A DNA stretch of 64,000 bases from Adiantum capillus-veneris (taxonomy: Eukaryota; Streptophyta; Polypodiopsida; Polypodiales; Pteridaceae): contig CM043965.1 of NCBI GenBank assembly GCA_014529385.2, positions 61,033,433 to 61,097,432 of the forward strand, given 5' to 3'. A model generated the notes under the pieces. It saw nothing but the letters and a program-made list of their open reading frames with translations. It searched no databases and was not told the origin of the DNA. Shown in pieces: positions 55,930 to 64,000 of this stretch. Numbering within the stretch: position 1 is the stretch's first letter; each line of letters begins with the position of its first letter. The position numbers were made by a program, and so were the translations under genes.

Positions 55930-57839
55930 TGGAGCAACAATTTACTGAGGAAGAGCGCCCTTTCAAAACTACCCAACGATAAGACCCCAGGCATGTAATT
56001 TGGGCTTTCTAAGGAGTACTTGGAGCAACTCAATAGAATTATTGTGCCCATGCTAAATGCCTTGTCGGTTGCTCAATGCGTGGACCCATGCATCAAGCAG
56101 GGTATTATCAAAATGTTGCCCAAAACATTGTTCCCAAAAACTATGAGGCCTATTACCATGATGGGAATCCTATATAGACTCTTGGCTGAGGCTATCTCAT
56201 CGAGACTTACTCCCTTCCTCAAGAAGCATGTACACAAGTCTTGATTTATAGCAAGAAGATCTACCTACCATAACACTCTCCTTCTGAATTTGGGCATTGA
56301 ACATGCAATTAGAATTGGTCAAGATGTAGTACTCTTTCAAATCGACTTCTCCAAGGCTTTTCTTTTCTCTTGCATTAGGGTTGCATATGAATTTGTCCAA
56401 ATCCACACTTATAGAAGTCGCACCAGAAACTTTCATGCACTTGTCTAGAACGATAAGAGGTTATTGAAATGAGCCGAAAGGGCACAAATTCTGGCATCTT
56501 GGCTATCTCGTTGGGGTGGAAGTGCCGATGAAATCTCTTTGGGACTGGTTTCTAGAAAGAGTATTGACTAAGGTAGCATCCTGGCACACTGCAAAGAATG
56601 GCTCCTACATGTAAGATTGAGGAATATCTATGCTATTCTCTTGCCCTATATACTATAGTATATACCTCTTCTACTGGTTAGAGAAATCCTTGCAGCCTTT
56701 CAAATCTACCCGGGCTCGATTCATGTGGGGAAAGAAAAATGCTTCTACAGTCCTGTGATTGGGACTACATTACCATGCCTATGAAGCAAGGAGGATTGGG
56801 TATACTGAATCTTATAGATATGCACATGCTAGGAGGGGGCCTCTCATGCAACATTTGGTACATAGAGATACATATTGGTCTATATGTTTATGGAACCTGA
56901 TCAATTGCTCTGTGGTATACTATCATGGCACTTGGAATCTTACATCATGGTATAAGCTCGTCACTGTAGCACTTAGGGTTGCATATGAATTTGTCCAAAT
57001 CCACACTTATAGATGTCGCACCAGAAACTTTCATGCACTTGTCTAGAATGATAAGAGGTTTTTGAAAGGAGCCAAAAGGGCACAAATTCTGGCATCTTGG
57101 CTAACCAATTGGGGTGGAAGTGCACGTGAATCTCCTCAAGACTGGTTTCTAGAAAGAGTATTGACTAAGGTAGCATCCTGGCACACTGCAAAGAATGGCT
57201 CCTACATGTAAGATTGAGGATTATCTAGGCTATTCTCTTGCCCTATATATTGTAGTATATACCTCTTCTACTGGTTAGAGAAATCCTTGCAACCTTTCAA
57301 ATCTGCCACGGCTTGATTCATTTGGGGAAAGAAAAATGCTTCCACAGTCCTATGATTGGGACTACATTACCATGGCTATAGAGCAAGGAGGATTGGGTAT
57401 AATGAATCTTATAGCATATGCACATGCTAGGAGGGGGCCTCTCATGCAACATTTGGTACATAGAGATACATATTGGTCTATATGTTTATGGAACCTGATC
57501 AATTGCTCTGTGGTATACTATCATGGCACTTAGAACCTTCCATCATGGGATAAGCTCTTCACTGTAGCACCTATTAGAATCACGTTTAGTGCGTCACAAA
57601 TACTGATTACATCATGGAAACTAATTAATTTGAAACTACAATGGAATGGCCAGCAGAGATACATAAGGAATTTTCTAGGAGCCAAAAATGTCTTTTGGAG
57701 CTATAGCCTATGTATTTCAGACCCCATATGTACTGCCCCTGATGTGCTGATTGGGAAAAAAGCCCTCTCTATGCATAGATAGGGCATAGTGAAAATTGTG
57801 AATGCGCAAATGCAGTGCATGTGCAGAGAGTGCAAAGGA

Positions 57840-57841
<2 letters not shown>
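55926..57841 (+). pseudogene. Degenerate LINE reverse transcriptase
   Basis: The start reads LSKLPNDKTPGM, a mutated version of the LINE 'alP..KaPGpDG' entry into RT. Then PKTMRPITMMGILYRLLAEA (56020-56244) and DVVLFQIDFSKAF (the first catalytic Asp box, about 56325-56360). The YADD region is lost. After the tandem duplication come WDYITMAIEQGGLGIMNL, the conserved end of plant LINE RT. Many stops and gaps. Its wording differs from LINE 1, so it is another family. GA tracts bound it on both sides. Confidence 0.75.
56375..57570 (+). repeat. 598-bp tandem duplication in the LINE RT remnant
   Basis: Copy 1 56375-56972, copy 2 56973-57570. Both begin TTAGGGTTGCATATGAATTT and end CACTGTAGCAC. They differ at a few percent of positions by eye. 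The duplication joins RT C-terminal sequence back to sequence near the first catalytic box. Confidence 0.92.

Positions 57842-57916
<75 letters not shown>
57842..57916. repeat. (GA)n microsatellite, about 75 bp
   Basis: Lies between the LINE RT remnant and the copia remnant. Confidence 0.95.
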
Positions 57917-57920
<4 letters not shown>

Positions 57921-57929
57921 CAGGATGTG

Positions 57930-59800
57930 GTGGAGCTCCCAAATTTCACTATATGAGCACCGTGTGAGAATGTGAGTGAGAGCTCCTTATTCTTTGTATG
58001 TATAAAGAATAAGGAGATAGATGTGGGCGGCCGGACACTTCCCGACGGACAGGGAAAAGCATGGTGAGGCACACCGCTTTTATCTAACATTATCCCACTA
58101 AAGGCTGTGTGACAATAAGTGGCGAGAAGACTAGCCTAAAACTAGTATATACAAGAGGTGAGAGAAGATGACTCTCAACCTATGCCCAGTCGGTCACTCC
58201 AAACATGCTCTAGTGTAGATGCAACATGCATACTCCTAGGGCTAGAGCCATGATGACACTCCGCATGCAGGTAGTGAGTGACGACTTGCATGGCTCCACA
58301 ATGCACAATGCCAGTGCCAGTCATCGTACGACTGACAACTCCCACTGCAAATGCACCAACCGCATAAGAAAGATCAGGTCTCGAGACCAAAATGTCAGAC
58401 ATGAGAGACCCAAAAGCTGACGAAACATGCACTATGTATGCCAACCTATCCCTGCCAGCAACCTCAGTTCCATACATCCGTAGCAGGAACCACCTCACTA
58501 TGCATCACCATGTCAGCATCGTCTGGCAAAGGCATATCTGCTGAGAATGACTACAAAACCAAAAAATTAGCACCACTGCAATTATACACAGCTGTCTGAA
58601 GGACACTGTCGCCCTCAAACGTATCAGATGCATCATAGAACAATGCATTGATCTTCGGCACAATTGATGTCATCTCAACTGATGACTGACCAAGCTGTGC
58701 ATCCCCAGAGATACCACTGTCTAGGTGAACGTCACCACAAGACAAATGCACAACCTGCTCTCCATGCAGCACATTCGCAAAAGAGACATGCCGCGTCTCT
58801 CGCTCTAAACATGGCTACAACAAAACCGAGACTACGTTGTCTCGAACCTCAGACACATGCATAGGATATACCAAGCCGTTGCACGCTCCTCTGGCAATCA
58901 CTAATAAATCATAATGCATCTGGAAAGACTGCTCTCTAAGCAGTACATGACAACCAAAAGCTGTCAACTATCTCACTGAGATCAAGCTCTGTCTCAACTG
59001 AGGAACATAGCACACATAACATAACGTGTATGACGCACCACTGGGAAAAGACAAACAAACGTCTCCTGCACCCTCTATGTCAAACGCCGAACCATTGGCC
59101 AAGTGCACACAACCAAGTCTCCCACTAGAAAATGTGCTAAACCACTCACGACATGGTGTGACATGGAAAGCAACATCTCTATCTAGTAACTACTGTGGAG
59201 AAAGTGTGCTAACCATAGACAAATCTGCAAGAGGTACATTGGTGGCAAGCGTAACATCACCATCACTAGCATAGACTGCCACTCGGACTGCCTCTCTAAC
59301 CTATGTCAAAGCCGTATCTGCATCACATATACATCTCTGTTGTTGTCTCATACGTCTGAAACAATGATGCCTAATGTGCCCTGTGTGACCACAATGCCAA
59401 CAATGCAAGTATCGGCAAGAACGATACCGTCATCTCTCACTGTCACACATATCTGCAACCATAAGTGAATGGCTAAGAACCAAAGTATGGAGAGAAATCT
59501 GGGAAAAATCTAACAGAATCTTCCCTATGAACTGAGAAAAACCTCAAGTATAATCTCAACCATAAACCATGCCAAACTACAACAAAATGGGAGGTAACTC
59601 GACCACTACACAATGCTCAAAAGCATGATCAATCGCATCAAAATCAATGCTCACATATGCATAAAACAACTCCACAATCTGCAAACTTTGCAAGCATAAA
59701 CGGGACAAATTGCTTAACTGAGGGTAAAGCGCATAACCATATATGCAAGTAGAGAGCAAACTAGCTCAAAACGCGTCCCACAAGAGCAACTGCCTGCAGA
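57930..59800 (-). mobile_element. Ty1/copia remnant: gag finger, protease, RT end, 3' LTR start
   Basis: In sense direction: zinc knuckle CWHCGHTGHIRHHC (about 59395-59354), then the protease/pre-integrase part LLDRDVAFHVTPCREWF, FSSGRLGCVHLANGSAFDVE, CYVCYVPQLRQSLISV and LLVIARGACNGLVY (about 59190-58865). A jump of the pol region leads to AFGSLMSDILVSRPDLSYAV (58430-58360 area), the RT/RNase H joint of copia. A tract AGTGGGATAA is followed by TGTTAG (58089), as at copia 3' LTR starts. Integrase and most of RT are deleted. The protease Asp-Ser-Gly is changed to DRD. Confidence 0.75.
58030..58089 (-). repeat. Start of a copia 3' LTR
   Basis: TGTTAGATAAAAGC follows a polypurine-like tract on the minus strand. 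The other end is not defined; the (GA)n tract at 57916 may cut it. There is no 5' LTR to compare. Confidence 0.5.
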
Positions 59801-60670
59801 AATCTGCAAAAACTATGAAACCTGTGACTAGCATGTATTGTAGCCACACAAGCATATGCAAATCCTCACTTCTGCGAGAGTGTGTACAAGAACACCAAAT
59901 TGTGTCCAAAATGACAAAACCTTTCAATGTGATAGCTAAGCTCGATCACAAACTATGGCGAGTAAACTCCACCCCCCCACAAAATCATACACAAAGCAAA
60001 AGCTCAAGACACCTGCTGTGTTGAAATCGGTATGCAAGGCAAAACACTGCACAAGATGTGCTTAATTGCAAATGGCAACACCTGTGGGAGTACTAGACTC
60101 AACTTGTAGCTGGGAGTCAAAACTGGAAGCTCCAAATGGCCGAGCACTCACAGCTCAAGACCAAAAATGCAGAACAAAACACGCTCGTGATGCACCACCC
60201 AAAAGGGAAAACAATGCACACAAATCATGAGTGCTACAAGCAATCACAATCTCGATCACACCAACGATGCACATAAAATTGCTAGGAAAATTTCGCCAGA
60301 GTTTGGTCAGCAAAACGGCTACAAAACCAGTAACCAAAGTGACTGCACGCTCAAAACCATGAGCAACCAAAGCGCATCAAACCGCACTCCAAATGTATGC
60401 ACCAATCTCCACACTTTGCATACATCATTGCAAACACCTGCAAATTTAGTACAAATATCTGCTCTACCTGTGATGACTGCCAAAAAAACATGCTCAAGGC
60501 ATACATTGTCGAGCTCAAATTGCAGTCACATGAGTCTCCCTGAGCATCAAACCACACAAGGCATACATCCTATCCTCCCACCTGTGAGGAAACTTGCAGC
60601 AAATACCACTCTCACATCCGAGAGCAAACCATGTGTGGAATCCTTGACACACAATAAACAACTGCTGTTG
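59800..60670 (-). other. Probable noncoding or gag leader of the copia remnant
   Basis: Upstream of the copia finger in sense direction. Short frames exist but none matches copia gag clearly. TTTGCA-rich phrases recur (GCAAACACCTGCAAAT type). Assignment is by position only. Confidence 0.3.
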
Positions 60671-60673
60671 CAG

Positions 60674-60895
60674 AAAATTCAACACTTAGAATTTCAAAAT
60701 TTTGGTATGATCAGTGCGTTCGGAACGTGCCAAAACCCCAAGGTAGACTCCTAGATCACATGTATCCAAGTCCGAGTGTGAAAGATATGCAAAATTCAGC
60801 ACTTAGAATTTCAAAATTTTGGTATGATCAGCGTGTTCGGAACATGCCAAAACCCCAAGGTAGACTCCTAGATCACATTATCCAAGTCCGAGTGT
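60674..60895. repeat. 117-bp tandem duplication
   Basis: Copies 60674-60790 and 60791-about 60895, starting AAAATTCA(A/G)CACTTAGAAT and containing CCAAAACCCCAAGGTAGACT. They differ at few positions. Noncoding. 60896-61076 holds nothing recognisable. Confidence 0.9.
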
Positions 60896-61076
60896 CATAA
60901 TAATCAATATCTAATTCTCCTAAATGATTTTCTCATATTAAACTGATCATTTAATGTGGGGAAGTGCCAAGGGAGAAAAAGCTAGAATATTGGTTAAGCT
61001 AGCAGACCGGCCACAGTAGGGATCCAAAGGAGGGAAAATAGGGATCCAAAGAGGGGGGCCATCTGCAAAAGAGCCA

Positions 61077-62485
61077 TGTGAAACAATGGGCCAAAAAGAC
61101 CCTAAGGTTCAGCCCATTAAGACTTCCAAAATGCTAAGGTTCCAAAATTCAAAGGTTGTGTCCAAAGGTCAACCCTAGGAAAAATTGGATGCTTTGTGTG
61201 TGCCCTAAAAGTCTTTGCACATCCCTACATGGGAGGGGGCGAGCCCCAAAGCTAGGGGATGAGAGAGAAAGCCACACACACACACACACAGGCTCCCTTT
61301 ACACAAAGGGAATGAGGGACACATGTCAGCTCCCTAGGCCAGATGCCCACAAGGTGTGCCCAGTTCCTATTGGAAGACCCTTGAAGTGGACCAATGAGAA
61401 TTAAGCTAGAGTAAATCTAGTTTAATTAATTTAAAAACATTTAATAAAAGAAACCAATGAGAATTAAGTCTCCTAGAAGACTATTGGGCAGTCTCCCAAG
61501 GGGTCCAATGAGCATTCAGGAGCCCCATGGCTTGCCTGATTCCTATTGGCCAGGAGGCAAAGGGGTCCAATGAGAGTTTAGTTTAATTATTTAATTACCT
61601 AAAGCTCTCACAAAAGGGGAAAGGGGGACACATGTCAGAAGGCTATCACTTATGTTGCTTAATTCCTATTGGCTTGACCTGGGGAGGTCCAATGAGGCAA
61701 AAGCCAGACCTAATTAGCAGCTAGGGCTCGCCCAAGAGAGAGGGGGGGCTGATTTTTGCTTGGCTTTGACACACACACTCTCACACTTGACCATGTGTGA
61801 AGGGAAAATACTCTATCTCCTCCCAAGCTTTAATGGAGAGCTCATCACCTACTCCAAGCTTGTGAGATAGAAGCCTACATCAACACTCTCTTGGCATATG
61901 GATGCAAATCCAACCAAGAGCCAAGCTTCAATGCATGCTCATCTTCTCTACCAAGCTAATTACTAAGCTAAGCTATGCTAATATGAGTGATTATGTGAGG
62001 AGATGTACATCTTTCTCGTAAGATACTTCTTTTTCTTCTCAATCTACTCTCATACCCTGCTAGCTCTCACCATCTTCGAAGGTGTGTGAGGTCTTGGGTC
62101 TGAGAACGGGGATAATTCAAGTTGTGTTTGATTAAGTGTTTTGCTTGGTGTATGAAGCTTCCATCTTCATTGCACTAGCTAGGCTTGAAGGAACACAAAG
62201 AATTGTATTGTACAATGTCTCTCTTGATGGGAGAAACCATAATACAAAGCTTTTTGGAGGGGGGACCGGCTCCATGCAAATCCGGTCCTCAACTGTTGTC
62301 AATAGCTTAATTTCTCTCTCTTTTGAAAGTATTGTCGATGCTATCTAACTAGGTGTTATGCTTTTTGTTGCTCTCTCCACCCAAGCACTCTTGTAATTCT
62401 CATTAGGAATCTATTCTAATGAAATGCCCACTATGTTCATGCTAATTTCCGCTACACATAAGATTATAGGCCATTAAATGTTACA
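61077..62485 (+). repeat. 5' LTR of element G2, about 1409 bp
   Basis: TGTGAAACAATGGGC ... AATGTTACA. A (CA)n block lies at 61273-61290. The phrase GGTCCAATGAG recurs several times between 61390 and 61710 in an inverted-like arrangement with CTATTGG, possible LTR regulatory repeats. It matches element G's LTR throughout. Confidence 0.88.
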
Positions 62486-62486
62486 T

Positions 62487-62498
62487 TGGTATCAGAGC
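62487..62498 (+). promoter_or_regulatory. Primer-binding site of element G2, initiator tRNA-Met
   Basis: TGGTATCAGAGC, the standard complement of plant tRNA-iMet, one base after the LTR. Confidence 0.95.
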
Positions 62499-62902
62499 TC
62501 AAGGTTTCTCTTTTCTTGCTCAAGAAGGGAGGTCCTCAAGCTAGCTACAAATGGTTGGTATTATTAATTGCCTGTGAGTAAGTAGAATAGGGATTTTTCA
62601 GCCTTGCAGTGCGCCTGCCTTTGTGCAGTTAACGGGGCATCACCGTCGAGAGCTATGGTCTTAATAGTGGAGTCCTACGGGGCTTGCCTACGGCTTAACC
62701 ACTATTGAGCTATTAGAAGCTTGACAGGAGCCGGTGCTGTTTTGGTGTCGAAAGACCCTCTCTTCTATTCCTTGCAATTAATGGTATTCGAGCCGCGGGT
62801 ACAGTAGCTTGAGTGCTTTTTCTAAAGGGGTAAAGAGGAGTAGCAACTAGGGCTTGAAGTGCCAAAGTACACCTAAAAAGTTTATACCTAAAAGTTGTTA
62901 GA

Positions 62903-64000
62903 ATGGCTGACAATAGTAAAGAGAGTGAAATTAATGTTGATAACTTTGATTTTGCTCATGAGCAAGCTACTAATGATGCTTCAATGCTTGTTAACTATCT
63001 TGTTTCTAGGCTTCAACAAGCCATGGGCAATCCATCTCTCCAAAGTGAAGTGCAACGGCAGCTCCGTGCTCACGGGATTCTCCAAGCTCATCACCATGAC
63101 GAGAGAACACCTAGGAAGCCTCCTTGTGAGACTACCAAAAGAGGTCTCTCTCCGATTCGGGAAGAAGAAGAGAATCCATATGAAGGGCTCAAGAACTTAC
63201 TTCTTGATGATGCATCTCCTTCCCAAAGGAGAACTCAAGAGCCTCCACCGAAGGAACGAGAAAGAAGCGAGTCTCCCGTCACCTCGGCGGAGATGGCTCC
63301 ACGAAGACGGCGGGCTAAACGCTCTCCATCACCACCAAAGCGGAGAAGACCATTACACTCTTCTCCACGCCATAATTCAAAGAGGGATGATAAAAAGCAA
63401 GAGAAGAAAAAGGCGAGAAAGAGGACACCCTCTTCTCCATCTTCTTCATCCTCTTCCTCTTATGAAATCTATGGTGAAGACGACAAAGATCAAGACAAGA
63501 AAAAGGCGAGAAAGAGGTCACCCTCTTCTCCACCTTCTTCAAATTCTTCATCTTCTGAAGAAAGTGATGGTGCAACTTTTGAACCATCAAAAAGAAGAGG
63601 CCATAGGAAATCCTATGCCGCATGGAAGAGGTCGTCCAAGCTGAAGAAATTCAAAGAGGGAGGGAAGAGCATCTCTTTCCTTACCTATGATGGCACCTTT
63701 GGTGCTACAGACAAAGTTTTGGCCTTTATCCAGCAATTCGATGCGGCGTTTGGAGATGAGGGCTTCACGGAGTCCTCAACGCTACGCCATGTAGCTATGC
63801 ACTTTCAAAAGTCCGCCAGACAATGGTGGTCTAGCCTACGAGCCAACGGTGAAGCTCCACGAACATGGAAGGCTTTAAGAGCTTCCATTATGAAGCAGTT
63901 TTTGGCCACCGATGCCAAAGACAAAGTACTCACCGAATGGCGAAGCTTAAAGTTCTCTCCCAATGAATCCATCCACAAATATGTAGACAAGTTTTGGGAC
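62903..64000 (+). CDS. Element G2 gag, open, Ser/Arg-rich, incomplete at window end
   Basis: ATG 62903 opens 366 codons with no stop to the last base (ending KFWD). Residues 1-60 are a mixed N-terminus (MADNSKESEINVDNFDFAHE). About 85-245 are highly charged: RERSESP, RRRRAKRSPSPPKRRRP, then two similar blocks KKKARKRTPSSPSSSSSS and KKKARKRSPSSPPSSNSSSS, like an RS domain. From about 275 it is a gag capsid: GKSISFLTYDGTFGATDKVL, QWWSSLRANGEAPRTWKALR and LTEWRSLKFSPNESIHKYVD. By analogy with element G, a zinc knuckle and protease follow. It forms the particle. The ATG is chosen because element G has its gag start at the same place. Confidence 0.9.
   Translation, partial: MADNSKESEINVDNFDFAHEQATNDASMLVNYLVSRLQQAMGNPSLQSEVQRQLRAHGILQAHHHDERTPRKPPCETTKRGLSPIREEEENPYEGLKNLLLDDASPSQRRTQEPPPKERERSESPVTSAEMAPRRRRAKRSPSPPKRRRPLHSSPRHNSKRDDKKQEKKKARKRTPSSPSSSSSSSYEIYGEDDKDQDKKKARKRSPSSPPSSNSSSSEESDGATFEPSKRRGHRKSYAAWKRSSKLKKFKEGGKSISFLTYDGTFGATDKVLAFIQQFDAAFGDEGFTESSTLRHVAMHFQKSARQWWSSLRANGEAPRTWKALRASIMKQFLATDAKDKVLTEWRSLKFSPNESIHKYVDKFWD

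Larger units (their letters stand above)
61077..64000 (+). mobile_element. Element G2: 5' part of a second G-family gypsy element, cut by the window end
   Basis: LTR, primer site and an open gag. It is the opposite orientation to element G and better preserved: no stop in 366 codons of gag, where G has many. Protease, RT and integrase should lie beyond 64000. Confidence 0.9.

Noticed and set aside
55926-57841. Third member of the LINE 1 family
   Set aside because: RT wording and the GGLGI end differ from LINE 1, it has no terminal stem-loop, and its GA tracts are on the opposite strand relative to coding sense.
62486-62500. tRNA gene, because of a tRNA-Met-like match
   Set aside because: Only the 3'-end complement is present (a primer-binding site); no cloverleaf or A/B boxes.
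62895-63644. 249-aa frame in the first part of element G2
   Set aside because: Shifted shadow of the true gag frame that starts at ATG 62903 and shows capsid homology; the mirror shadow in element G is 50240-50899.

Overview
The window reads as repeat-dense, intergenic DNA of a land plant with a large genome. I see no rRNA, tRNA, CRISPR array, bacterial operon or intact host gene. The evidence for a plant is: Ty3/gypsy elements of the Tat type (tRNA-Asp-like primer site, second RNase H before integrase), a Ty3/gypsy family primed by initiator tRNA-Met, a Ty1/copia remnant, LINEs with AP-endonuclease and reverse transcriptase, plant-type splice sites, and long (GA)n/(CT)n tracts. A seed-free plant such as a fern is my best guess, but that is inference and the lineage is not proven here.

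Layout. 1-2990: degenerate multi-exon locus resembling a beta-class DNA N4/N6 methyltransferase (about 101-1783), then a TATA promoter with no recognisable gene. 2990-9361: a LINE on the minus strand (ORF1, then endonuclease-RT) whose 5' part is present three times in tandem. 9480-11152: a second, short LINE on the minus strand carrying ORF1 but no RT. 11440-15262 and 31617-33950: the two halves of an old LTR element (E). It was split by a Tat/Athila-like element without pol (B, 15263-31616). B's 3' LTR was in turn split by a complete Tat element (A, 22332-31042). 36160-37460: gag remnant fused to a LINE 5' end. 39651-46246: gag, protease and the start of pol of another B/E-family element (C), without LTRs. 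46247-53831: inverted repeat of about 1.09 kb arms enclosing a 3'-truncated, minus-strand gypsy element with a tRNA-iMet primer site (G). 52738-54840: RT-RNase H remnant (D). 55590-57916: degenerate LINE RT between GA tracts, with a 598-bp tandem duplication. 57920-60670: Ty1/copia remnant on the minus strand. 61077-64000: 5' LTR, primer site and an open gag reading frame of a second, better preserved copy (G2) of the G family, running off the window.

How the parts relate. The nesting gives a relative history: E, then B into E, then A into B. B and C share a leader with roughly 285-bp repeats, each centred on a near-perfect 22-bp palindrome. At one site both arms have changed together, keeping the symmetry. 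The two 3'-complete LINEs share a terminal stem-loop followed by a (TC)n tail. Nearly all coding regions are broken by stops or frameshifts; the gag at 62903-64000 and the ORF1 at 9650-10390 are the only long retroelement frames I find unbroken.
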